Shown: one piece after another, positions 1-11,093 of the stretch
How positions within the stretch are numbered: the stretch's first letter is position 1
Layout of the letters: every line of letters begins with the position of its first letter
Assembly: GCA_031178805.1 (NCBI GenBank)
Contig: JAPSIJ010000002.1
Coordinates: forward strand, 1-32,000
DNA length: 32,000 nucleotides
Direction of reading: 5' to 3'
Source: Cellulomonas sp.
Lineage (GTDB): Bacteria > Actinomycetota > Actinomycetes > Actinomycetales > Cellulomonadaceae
The notes under the pieces: model-generated
What the model was told of the DNA's origin: nothing
The model's database searches: none
What the model saw: only the letters and a program-made list of their open reading frames with translations
Position numbers and translations under genes: made by a program

Positions 1-3
1 CCG

Positions 4-1266
4 GTGACGCACCGGCTGGCGCACCTGGAGCGGTGGCTGGACTACGCCGTGGACCTCGGCCTGAACGGGCTCGCGCTGGGCCCGGTGTTCGCGTCGAGCA
101 CGCACGGCTACGACACGACCGACCACCTCGCCGTGGACCCGCGGCTCGGCGACCGCGCCGACCTCGACCACCTGCTCGCCGCCGCGCACGACCGCGGCGT
201 GCGCGTGCTCCTCGACGGGGTGTTCAACCACGTCGGCGACCAGCACCCGCTGTTCCGGGCGGCGCTCGCCGGCGGACCGGACGCCCCGGAGGCCGAGCTG
301 TTCCGGATCCGGTGGACCGATGACGGCCCGGAGTGGGACTGCTTCGAGGGCCACCGGTCCCTGGTGACGCTGAACCACGACTCCCCCCGCGTGGTGGACC
401 TGGTCGCAGACGTGATGACCCACTGGCTGGACGCCGGCGCGGACGGCTGGCGGCTGGACGCGGCGTACGCGGTGCCCACGGCCTTCTGGGCGCAGGTCAC
501 CGCGCGGGTCCGGGAGCGGCACCCCGACGCCTACCTGATGGGCGAGGTGATCCACGGCGACTACCCCGCGTTCGTGACCGCGGCCGGCGTGGACGCCGTG
601 ACCCAGTACGAGCTGTGGAAGGCCACCTGGAGCGCGATCCGCGACCGCAACTTCCACGAGCTGGTGTGGACCCTCGGCCGGCACGACGCGTTCCTGGACG
701 CGTTCGTGCCGTACACGTTCGTCGGGAACCACGACGTGACCCGGATCGCGGACCAGGTGGGCGACCCGGCCCTCGCCGGCCACGCCCTCGCCGTGCTGGC
801 CACCGTGGGCGGGACGCCGGCGGTGTACTACGGCGACGAGCGGGCGTACCGGGGCGTCAAGGAGGACCGCGCGGGCGGTGACGACGCGGTCCGGCCGCCC
901 TTCCCGGCGTCCCCCGACGACCTCCCCGGCCCGGAGGCCGCCCCGGAGGGCTGGGCGGCGTACCACCGGCACCAGGCGCTGCTCGGGCTGCGCCGCCGGC
1001 ACCCGTGGCTGCACACCGCCCGCACCCGGGTGGCGGAGGTGACGAACACGCGGCTGGCCTACGAGGCGCGGCCGGCCGACGACGCCCCCGGCCCGCGGCT
1101 GCTCGTCGCGCTGACCCTGGACGACGCCCCGTGGGCGCTGCCGGTGCCGGCGGGCGACGCGGGACCGGCCCGGACCGCCGCCGCGAGCCACCCCGTCCCC
1201 GGGACGACCGCGCGGGGGCACGTCGTGGACGTGCCCCCGCGGGGCTGGGTCGTGCTGGAGGTCTGA
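4..1266 (+). CDS. GH13 alpha-amylase-family glycosyl hydrolase (N-terminus probably outside window)
   Basis: ORF translation contains GH13 active-site motifs: DGVFNHVG, DGWRLDAA (nucleophile Asp), GEVIHGDY (acid/base Glu), FVGNHDVTRI (HD). The ORF is open to the window edge. Confidence 0.9.
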   Translation: MTHRLAHLERWLDYAVDLGLNGLALGPVFASSTHGYDTTDHLAVDPRLGDRADLDHLLAAAHDRGVRVLLDGVFNHVGDQHPLFRAALAGGPDAPEAELFRIRWTDDGPEWDCFEGHRSLVTLNHDSPRVVDLVADVMTHWLDAGADGWRLDAAYAVPTAFWAQVTARVRERHPDAYLMGEVIHGDYPAFVTAAGVDAVTQYELWKATWSAIRDRNFHELVWTLGRHDAFLDAFVPYTFVGNHDVTRIADQVGDPALAGHALAVLATVGGTPAVYYGDERAYRGVKEDRAGGDDAVRPPFPASPDDLPGPEAAPEGWAAYHRHQALLGLRRRHPWLHTARTRVAEVTNTRLAYEARPADDAPGPRLLVALTLDDAPWALPVPAGDAGPARTAAASHPVPGTTARGHVVDVPPRGWVVLEV

Positions 1267-1267
1267 C

Positions 1268-4054
<2,787 letters not shown>

Positions 4055-4207
4055 ACGCTCCTGCTTCCTCGATCTGCCGGGACCTGCGGGTTCCGTCCCG
4101 GCCGGTTGCGCCTGCGCCGACCGCCTCCGGGACGCCGGGACCCTCGGGTCCGACGGCCGCGCACGGCCGACGCGGGGACAGCATGCCACCGCCTGTGCGG
4201 GGTGACT

Positions 4208-5209
4208 CTACGACGTCGGTCCCCCTGGGGTGCCCCCGGAGGTGGCGGACCGGCGCAGCACGAGCAGCGTGCCGAACACCGCCGCGGCGGTCGCCACGAT
4301 GCCCAGCGCCCCGCCACCGTACGACGTCAGCAGCGCGGCGGTGCTGCCGACCGGGTCGTCGGACAGCCAGGTGCGGCGGAGCGCGACCAGCGCGGCACCA
4401 CCGGTGAACGCCGCCACCGCCGCCAGCAGCACGACCGCCACCCGGGTGCCGGCGCGGTCGCCGCCCCGGACGACGCGGACCGCGGCGGTCGGCGGGTGCC
4501 GGTCCACGGACGTCTCGACGCCGAGCGCCAGCACGGCGCAGCCGAGGGCGCCCCACACCAGCACGACCAGCAGGCCGGCCAGCACGTCCGACGGCCGGTG
4601 CCACTGGCCGACCAGCGTGCTGACGCCCGTCGCCCCGGCGTACGCCCCGCCCAGCACCGCCACCCACGGCCGCGCCCGCGGCGGGACCACCAGCAGCACC
4701 GCCGCGGCGACGGACGCCGCCGCCGTGGTGTGCCCGCTGGGCAGGGTGTTGAACTCCGGGCCGTGCCCGTGGTCCGGGCGGTCGAGCACCATCGTCTTCA
4801 GCACGCGCGTCGTGACGTTCGAGCCCACCAGCAGCCCGCCGGTCACCAGGGCCAGGCCCCAGCGCCGCCGCGCCACGGCGATCACCGCGCACGTCACGAT
4901 GGCGGCGGCGATGAAGCCGACCGAGACCACGTCCAGCACCGGCTCGGCGACGTCCCACAGCCGGTTCTGGCCGATGTGCGCGCCGTCCAGCGACGCCTGG
5001 TCCACCGCCTGGCCCTGCTCCGTGCCGACGAACACCCGCCACGTCACCCACGTGGCGACGGCGCCGACCAGCGCCACGGCGAGCGCCGCGGCGACCCGGC
5101 GGGCCGTCGCGGCGGGCGTGCGCCACCGGCGCGGGGCCGGGGCGGGCGCGCCACCGGCCGGCTCGGGGCTCCGCCAGGCGGTCGGCGGGGCGGCGGTCGG
5201 GCGGGACAT
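4208..5209 (-). CDS. PAP2-family (type 2 phosphatidic acid phosphatase-like) membrane protein
   Basis: KTMVLDRPDHGHG...FNTLPSGHTTAAA...GQWHRPSDVLAG motifs with several TM segments. Start at ATG 5209, 7 nt downstream of TACCGT. Confidence 0.88.
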   Translation of the reverse strand: MSRPTAAPPTAWRSPEPAGGAPAPAPRRWRTPAATARRVAAALAVALVGAVATWVTWRVFVGTEQGQAVDQASLDGAHIGQNRLWDVAEPVLDVVSVGFIAAAIVTCAVIAVARRRWGLALVTGGLLVGSNVTTRVLKTMVLDRPDHGHGPEFNTLPSGHTTAAASVAAAVLLVVPPRARPWVAVLGGAYAGATGVSTLVGQWHRPSDVLAGLLVVLVWGALGCAVLALGVETSVDRHPPTAAVRVVRGGDRAGTRVAVVLLAAVAAFTGGAALVALRRTWLSDDPVGSTAALLTSYGGGALGIVATAAAVFGTLLVLRRSATSGGTPGGPTS

Positions 5210-5216
5210 GGTGCCC

Positions 5217-5222
5217 ACGGTA
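5217..5222 (-). promoter_or_regulatory. -10 element TACCGT of a predicted leaderless PAP2 transcript
   Basis: Minus strand TACCGT-GGGCACC-ATG: TANNNT match with a 7-nt gap to the start codon. Confidence 0.5.
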
Positions 5223-5367
5223 GGCGAGCCGGGCGCGCGGACGCCGGTGCCGCGGTCCGCGCACACGATTCCTCCACCCTCCCGGCGCTGGCCCGGACCG
5301 CGCCGGCGGCCGAGCCGCGACGACGGCGCAGGAGATCTCGTGCGCCCTCGTGGTGTCTCGTGCGCCG

Positions 5368-5694
5368 TCACGGGGTGAGCACCACCGCGTGCGTGCCGGC
5401 GTCCGCGAGCCGGGCGCGGGACTCCGCGTCGGCGTGCAGGCACAGCAGGCACCCGCCCCGCTCCTCCAGCGCCGTGGCGGCACCGTCGACCGCCGCCGCC
5501 ACGGCTCGGCAGCCCACCCGCGCCTCGCTCAGGTCGAGCACGACCAGCGAGGCGCAGCCGGACAGGGCGTCGAGGGCCGCGCGCAGCCGGTCCGCGTCGG
5601 CGCGGCCGAGCGCCCCGGCGGGGCGGAGGGTCGCGGTCAGCCAGGGGCCTGCGGCCTCCGCGGGGGCGAGGGCGGCGGCGTCCAGGACGGTCAT
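5368..5694 (-). CDS. STAS-domain-like protein (anti-sigma factor antagonist type)
   Basis: MTVLDAAALAPAEAAGPWLTATLRPAGALGRADADRLRAALDAL...LVVLDLSEARVGCRAVAAAVDGA: beta-alpha STAS-like pattern. No canonical D-S-[ST]-G phosphosite. Confidence 0.6.
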   Translation of the reverse strand: MTVLDAAALAPAEAAGPWLTATLRPAGALGRADADRLRAALDALSGCASLVVLDLSEARVGCRAVAAAVDGAATALEERGGCLLCLHADAESRARLADAGTHAVVLTP

Positions 5695-5867
5695 GGCGGT
5701 CTCCTTCCGTCGGCTCCCCGGGGCGGGGCGACGTGACCAGGGCACTCCCCCGGCCTGGGCACCGGCTGGGTGCCACCCCCTCGTGCGCTGGAGGTGCGCC
5801 GACCCTTCACGCCACCACCTCCGCGGGTGCACGCTGGGCGCACGCACTCGACGACGAGGGGGTTGCC

Positions 5868-6248
5868 GTGCTCGATCTCAGCAGGGGCTTCAGCGGGTTC
5901 AGCGTGGCCGACGTGCCCGCGGCCCGGGCGTTCTACGCGGACGTGCTCGGCCTGGACGCCGAGGAGCGGGACGGGATGCTGTGGCTGCACCTGTCCGGCG
6001 GCCGCGACGTGCTGGTGTACCCCAAGGGCGACGCCCACACCCCGGCGTCGTACACGGTCCTCAACTTCCCCGTGCCCGACGTGCCGGAGGCGGTGGCGCA
6101 GCTGCGCGGCCGCGGGGTGCGGTTCGAGCGGTACGAGGGCACGCCGGTGCAGACCGACGAGGACGGCGTCTTCCGCGGCGGCGGCCCGCTGATCGCGTGG
6201 TTCACCGACCCGTCGGGCAACGTGCTGTCGGTGCTCGAGGAGGACTGA
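5868..6248 (+). CDS. VOC (glyoxalase/bleomycin resistance) family protein
   Basis: GFSVADVPAARAFYADVLGLDAEERDGMLWLHL...WFTDPSGNVLSVLEED. GTG start after GAGGGGG. Confidence 0.85.
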   Translation: MLDLSRGFSGFSVADVPAARAFYADVLGLDAEERDGMLWLHLSGGRDVLVYPKGDAHTPASYTVLNFPVPDVPEAVAQLRGRGVRFERYEGTPVQTDEDGVFRGGGPLIAWFTDPSGNVLSVLEED

Positions 6249-6266
6249 GCGGCCGCTCCGGTCGGC

Positions 6267-6306
6267 GCACAGGAAACCCACAGGACCACGTCAGGAGCGG
6301 CTCAGG
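6267..6306 (+). promoter_or_regulatory. Four 7-mer direct repeats with 4-bp spacers (11-bp period), probable response-regulator binding array
   Basis: GCACAGG(6267) AAAC CCACAGG(6278) ACCA CGTCAGG(6289) AGCG GCTCAGG(6300). The CAGG cores start at 6270, 6281, 6292 and 6303. Confidence 0.7.
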
Positions 6307-6328
6307 TCCGTCCGCCAGGCTCAGCCCC

Positions 6329-7063
6329 ATGACCACCTCCACGCTCCAGCGCGACGCCCTCTCCCGAGCGGACGGCCAGCCCGTCCGCGCCCTCGTCGTG
6401 GACGACGAGGCCAACCTCGCCGAGCTGCTGTCCACGGCCCTGCGGTACGAGGGCTGGCAGGTGGAGCACGCGCTGACCGGGCAGGCGGCGATCAAGCAGG
6501 CCAAGGCGATGGACCCCGACGTGATCCTGCTCGACGTCATGCTCCCGGACCTGTCCGGTTTGGACGTCCTGCGCCGGATCCGCGCGACGCACCCGCACGT
6601 GCCCGTGCTGTTCCTGACGGCGAAGGACGCGGTCGAGGACCGGATCGCGGGGCTCACCGCCGGCGGCGACGACTACGTCACCAAGCCGTTCAGTCTGGAG
6701 GAGGTCGTCGCCCGGCTGCGGGCGCTGCTGCGCCGGGCCGGTGCGGTCTCCGAGCGCGAGGAGGCCGTGCTGGTGGTCGGCGACCTGCGGATGGACGAGG
6801 ACTCGCACGAGGTGTCCCGCGGCGGCGTGGACATCCGCCTGACGGCGACGGAGTTCGAGCTGCTGCGCTACTTCATGCGCAACCCGAAGCGCGTGCTGTC
6901 CAAGGCGCAGATCCTGGACCGCGTCTGGCAGTACGACTTCGGCGGCCAGGCCAACATCGTCGAGCTGTACGTGTCCTACCTGCGCCGGAAGATCGACAAG
7001 GGCCGCGCGCCGATGCTGCACACCCTGCGCGGCGTCGGGTACGTGCTCAAGCCCGCGGCGTGA
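6329..7063 (+). CDS. OmpR/PhoP-family response regulator
   Basis: ALVVDDEANLAELL, DVILLDVMLPDLSG, LFLTAKD, GGDDYVTKPFSLEEVVARL receiver; winged-helix C-terminus ATEFELLRYFMRNPKRVLSKAQILDRVW...YVSYLRRKI...TLRGVGYVLK. Confidence 0.96.
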   Translation: MTTSTLQRDALSRADGQPVRALVVDDEANLAELLSTALRYEGWQVEHALTGQAAIKQAKAMDPDVILLDVMLPDLSGLDVLRRIRATHPHVPVLFLTAKDAVEDRIAGLTAGGDDYVTKPFSLEEVVARLRALLRRAGAVSEREEAVLVVGDLRMDEDSHEVSRGGVDIRLTATEFELLRYFMRNPKRVLSKAQILDRVWQYDFGGQANIVELYVSYLRRKIDKGRAPMLHTLRGVGYVLKPAA

Positions 7064-8631
7064 CCGCCTCCGCCCCGGCCCGGCGCCGGCGCCCGCGCTG
7101 GACGCTGCGCCGCCGGCTGGTGGCGGTCGTGCTCGCCCTGCTGGCGGCGGTCGCCGCCGTCATGGGCCTGGTGTCGACGCTCGCCCTGCGGCAGTCGCTG
7201 CTCGACCAGATCGACGACCGGCTGACCGCCGCGAGCCAGCGCGCCGCCGCGGCGCCCGGCCGGCTCGACCGCGACGACGGCCCGGCGGTCCCGGCGCCCC
7301 CGACCGGCACGGACGACGCGGCCGAGGACGCGGACCCCCGGCAGGGCCGCGACGACGTCCCGCCCGCGTTCGGCCTGCCCGGCCAGGACGTCGGCACGGT
7401 CAGCGTCTTCGAGCGCGCCGACGGCAGCACGCTGCAGGCGGGGTACCTGGACGACTCGGCCGCTGTGCGCGAGCTCACCGACGCCCAGCTCGACGTGCTG
7501 CTGGGCGTGACCCCGGACGGCACCCCGGGCACCGTGGACCTGCCGGACCTCGGCACGTACCGGGTGATCGCGGTGGTCTCGGACGACGGCGACACCTCCG
7601 TGACCGCGGTCCCGGTCGCCGCTGTCACCGCGACGGTCGACCGCTACGTGGTGGTGGAGCTGGTCGTCGCCGCCGTCGGCCTGCTGGTGGCCGCGGCGCT
7701 CGCGACCGTGCTGGTGCGCCGCGAGCTGCGCCCGCTGGACCGGGTCGCCGCGACCGCGAGCCGGGTGTCCGAGATGCCGCTGTCCCGCGGGGAGGTGGCC
7801 ATCTCCGAGCGCGTGCCCGAGGAGGACACCGACCCCGCGACGGAGGTCGGCAAGGTCGGCGCCGCCCTGAACCGGGTGCTGGGCCACGTGGAGTCCGCGC
7901 TGAGCGCGCGGCACGAGTCGGAGACCCAGGTGCGGCGGTTCGTCGCCGACGCCAGCCACGAGCTGCGCACCCCGCTGGCGTCGATCCGCGGGTACGCCGA
8001 GCTGGTGCAGCGGCTGCCGGGCGACCTGCCCGACGACGCGCTGCGGGCCATGGGCCGCGTCGAGTCCGAGGCCCGCCGGATGACCTCCCTCGTCGAGGAC
8101 ATGCTGCTGCTGGCCCGGCTGGACGCCGGCCGGGACCTGGACGTCGAGGAGGTGGACCTGGGCGCGCTGGCGGTGGACGCCGTCGCCGACGCGCACGTGG
8201 CCGGCCCCGACCACGTCTGGCGGCTGGACCTGCCGGGCGCCGGGGACGAGGACGACGATGGCGACCTGCCGCTGGTGCTCGGCGACGAGCACCGGCTGCG
8301 TCAGGTGCTCGTCAACCTGCTGTCCAACGCCCGCGTGCACACTCCGCCCGGCACCACCGTGGTCGTGTCCGTGCTGCCCGCCGGCGACCGGGTGCTGCTC
8401 CGCGTCCGCGACGACGGCCCCGGCATCCCGGAGCCGCTGCGCTCGCGGCTGTTCGAGCGGTTCGCCCGCGGGGACGCCTCACGGAACCGCGCGGCGGGGT
8501 CCACGGGGCTCGGCCTGGCGATCGTGCACGCCGTGGTCACCGCGCACCACGGCACCATCGAGGTGGACGGCACGCCCGGCAGCACGACCTTCACGGTGCG
8601 GCTGCCGCGCGCCGCGGGCGAGCCGGCCTGA
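7060..8631 (+). CDS. Sensor histidine kinase (HAMP, HisKA, HATPase_c)
   Basis: Two TM segments, HAMP-like linker, FVADASHELRTPLASIRGYAEL H-box, N box NLLSNARVH, RDDGPGIP, GLGLAIVHAVV. GTGA 4-bp overlap with the response regulator. Confidence 0.96.
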   Translation: MTASAPARRRRPRWTLRRRLVAVVLALLAAVAAVMGLVSTLALRQSLLDQIDDRLTAASQRAAAAPGRLDRDDGPAVPAPPTGTDDAAEDADPRQGRDDVPPAFGLPGQDVGTVSVFERADGSTLQAGYLDDSAAVRELTDAQLDVLLGVTPDGTPGTVDLPDLGTYRVIAVVSDDGDTSVTAVPVAAVTATVDRYVVVELVVAAVGLLVAAALATVLVRRELRPLDRVAATASRVSEMPLSRGEVAISERVPEEDTDPATEVGKVGAALNRVLGHVESALSARHESETQVRRFVADASHELRTPLASIRGYAELVQRLPGDLPDDALRAMGRVESEARRMTSLVEDMLLLARLDAGRDLDVEEVDLGALAVDAVADAHVAGPDHVWRLDLPGAGDEDDDGDLPLVLGDEHRLRQVLVNLLSNARVHTPPGTTVVVSVLPAGDRVLLRVRDDGPGIPEPLRSRLFERFARGDASRNRAAGSTGLGLAIVHAVVTAHHGTIEVDGTPGSTTFTVRLPRAAGEPA

Positions 8632-8639
8632 CCCGGCGG

Positions 8640-9575
8640 TCAGGCCGAGGCGGCCGAGAGGGCGCCGATCTCGTCGTCCGCCAGCTCCAGCCGGGCGCCG
8701 GCGAGCAGGTCCGGCAGCTGCTCGACGCGGCTGGCGCTGGCGACGGGCGCCACGACGCCCGGCTGCACCCGCAGCCACGCGAGGGACACCGCGGTCACCG
8801 ACGTGCCGTGCGCCGCCGCGACCTCGTCCAGGGCCGCGAGCACCCGCTCGCCGCGCGCGTCCAGGTACCGGCCGGCGGAGCCGGCGCGCGGGCTGTCCAC
8901 CGCCGGGCCGCCCGGCCGGTACTTGCCGGTGAGGAAGCCGCTCGCCAGCGACGAGTACGGCATGACGCCCAGGCCCTCGCGGACGGCGAGCTCCTGCAGC
9001 GGGCCCTCGTAGTCGGTGCGGTGCACCAGGTTGTAGTGCGGCTGCAGCGCGACGAACCGCGCGACGCCGAGCTCGTCGGCGATCCGCAGGGCCTCCGCGA
9101 GCCGCTCCGCGGAGAAGTTGGACGCCGCGACGTAGCGGGCCTTGCCCTCCGCGACGACCTCGCCGAGCGCCGCGACCGTCTCCTCCAGCGGGGTGCCGGG
9201 GTCGTCGGCGTGCGCGTAGTAGAGGTCCACGTAGTCGGTCTGCAGCCGCTTGAGCGACTGCTCGATCCCCGCCCGGACCGTGGCGCGCGCCGTGCCGAGG
9301 TACCCCTCCAGCCGGCCCACCTTCGTGGCGAGCACGACGTCCGACCGGTTCCCGCGGGAGGCCATCCACCGCCCGAGCACGGCCTCCGACTCCCCGCCCT
9401 CGTGCCCCGGCGCCCAGCGGGAGTACACGTCCGCGGTGTCGACGAAGCTGCCGCCCTCCGCGACGAACGCGTCCAGGACGGCGGCGGACGCGTCCTCGTC
9501 CGCCGTCCAGCCGAACACGTTGCCGCCCAGGTTCAGGGGCAGCACGTCCAGGTCGGTGGTGCCGATGCGTGCCAT
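8640..9575 (-). CDS. Aldo/keto reductase
   Basis: MARIGTTDLDVLPLNLGGNVFGWT, FVDTADVYSRWAPG, DLYYAHADDPGTPLEETVAALGEVV, RYVAASNFSAERL. SD AGGAGGACC upstream. Confidence 0.95.
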   Translation of the reverse strand: MARIGTTDLDVLPLNLGGNVFGWTADEDASAAVLDAFVAEGGSFVDTADVYSRWAPGHEGGESEAVLGRWMASRGNRSDVVLATKVGRLEGYLGTARATVRAGIEQSLKRLQTDYVDLYYAHADDPGTPLEETVAALGEVVAEGKARYVAASNFSAERLAEALRIADELGVARFVALQPHYNLVHRTDYEGPLQELAVREGLGVMPYSSLASGFLTGKYRPGGPAVDSPRAGSAGRYLDARGERVLAALDEVAAAHGTSVTAVSLAWLRVQPGVVAPVASASRVEQLPDLLAGARLELADDEIGALSAASA

Positions 9576-9721
9576 GGTCCTCCTCGGTCGGGCGGCGCCG
9601 GTCAGAGCCGGGCGCCGCGGGTCGCTCCGACCGTCCTATCCCGGACGCGACCGCGACGCCCGCCGGCGCGGTGTCGGGTGCGTCTCACCGCCGGCGCGGC
9701 GGGCGCCCGGCTGCGGCGGCG

Positions 9722-10948
9722 TCAGAGCGGGTAGGCGGCGTACAGGTCGGCGATCTCCGCCGCGGGACCGGTGACCCGGAACACCGTCGTGCCGTTGCGC
9801 CACAGCGCCACGCCCGTGCCGTCGCCCGCGTCCACCACGGTCACCGTGCCCGTCGCCTGGTCGCCGACCAGGACCTCCTCCGAGCGGAGCACCCGGGGGC
9901 CCGACGGGTCGGCCGCACCGGTGGCGGCGTCCGACGTGGTCTCCGCGGCGGCGTCCGGCTGCGCGGGGAGCTCGGCCGCGAGCGCGGCGAGCACCCCGTC
10001 CGCCTCCTCGGGCGTCTCCCACTGACCGGCCTGCACCGTCACCTGTCCCGCACCGCCGTCGGTGTACGTCTCGGCGTAGGCCTCCAGCGCACCCCGGCCC
10101 AGCCAGTCGGCGTCGTCTGCCGAGGACGCGAGCGCGTACTGCAGGACCGTCGCGGGCAGCGCCGACGCGAACGGCGTCGTGGCAGGGCGGGCCGCGGGGG
10201 CCACGCTCGCGGTCGGGGACGGCAGCACCACGGCGGGGCCCGCGGTGGCGGTGCCGGCGTCGTCCCGGCCCAGCACGAAGGCCGTGCCCGCGCCGCCCGC
10301 GACGAGCACGGCGGCGACGATGCCGGCGACCAGGGGCCAGCGGAGCCGGCGGGCGAGCGTGCCGTCGGCGGCCGGGTCGTCGCCGCCGTCGTCCGCCGGG
10401 GTGCCGACCGCCGGGGTGCCGACCGCCGGGGTGCCGTCCGCCGCGGTGTCGTCCGCCGGGGTGCCCGCGGGCGACGCGCCGGCGGCGGCCGCGCCGGCGC
10501 CCTGGCCGACCAGCCGCGGGTGCGTCCAGGCCGCGCGCCGCTCGGCGTCCCCGGCGGGGGCGGCAGCGGCCGGCGACGCCGGGTCGGCCGGCGCGGAGCC
10601 TGCGCGCACCGGGCCGCCGGGCACCGGGCCCGACGACGGGCGCGCGGCTGCCGACGGGCCGGCCGGTGCGACGGCGTCCGCCGCTGCGCCCGTCGCGGGC
10701 GAGGGCACCACCGGGATCGCCCCGGTGCGCAGCTGGCGCCGGGTGGGGATCGCGCCGGTCCCGGTGCCGACGGCGGGCCCGGTCCCGGTGGCCGCCGCCC
10801 CGCCGTCCGCGCCCGCGGGCGTCGTCCGGGGCGTGCCGCCGGTGGGGTCGTCGCCGCGCAGGCTCGGCCACGCCGGGCGGTGCGCCGGGGCGCCCGTTCG
10901 GGCCCCGCCGGCTGCCGACCCGTCGCGGGTGCCGTCGGTGTCCGTCAT
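9722..10948 (-). CDS. Single-pass membrane protein of unknown function with low-complexity N-terminus
   Basis: Long ORF with one TM (LVAGIVAAVLVAGGAGTAFVLG), Ala/Pro/Gly-rich N-terminal region and folded-looking C-terminus. Start chosen at MTDTDG (alternative GTG at 10957). Confidence 0.7.
   Translation of the reverse strand: MTDTDGTRDGSAAGGARTGAPAHRPAWPSLRGDDPTGGTPRTTPAGADGGAAATGTGPAVGTGTGAIPTRRQLRTGAIPVVPSPATGAAADAVAPAGPSAAARPSSGPVPGGPVRAGSAPADPASPAAAAPAGDAERRAAWTHPRLVGQGAGAAAAGASPAGTPADDTAADGTPAVGTPAVGTPADDGGDDPAADGTLARRLRWPLVAGIVAAVLVAGGAGTAFVLGRDDAGTATAGPAVVLPSPTASVAPAARPATTPFASALPATVLQYALASSADDADWLGRGALEAYAETYTDGGAGQVTVQAGQWETPEEADGVLAALAAELPAQPDAAAETTSDAATGAADPSGPRVLRSEEVLVGDQATGTVTVVDAGDGTGVALWRNGTTVFRVTGPAAEIADLYAAYPL
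10391..10465. repeat. Five tandem 15-bp units inside the membrane-protein CDS
   Basis: GTCCGCCGGGGTGCC / GACCGCCGGGGTGCC / GACCGCCGGGGTGCC / GTCCGCCGCGGTGTC / GTCCGCCGGGGTGCC; encodes GTPAD/V-type pentapeptides on the minus strand. Confidence 0.9.
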
Positions 10949-11093
10949 GCCCGTCACTCCCTGCGCCGCCTGCACGAGGAGCGGCAGCGCGCCGCGGTCC
11001 CCGTCTCGTCCGCGCGGCAGCCTACTGTCCGCCCGGCCCGTGGCCGGGGACCGTCCGGCGCCGCGCGGCGTCACCCGCCGGGAGCGACCCGGC

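Noticed and set aside
4138-4151. GGACCC-TC-GGGTCC palindrome upstream of topA
   Set aside because: Short 6-bp arms in a very GC-rich intergenic region; may be chance, no second copy or link to promoter elements noted.
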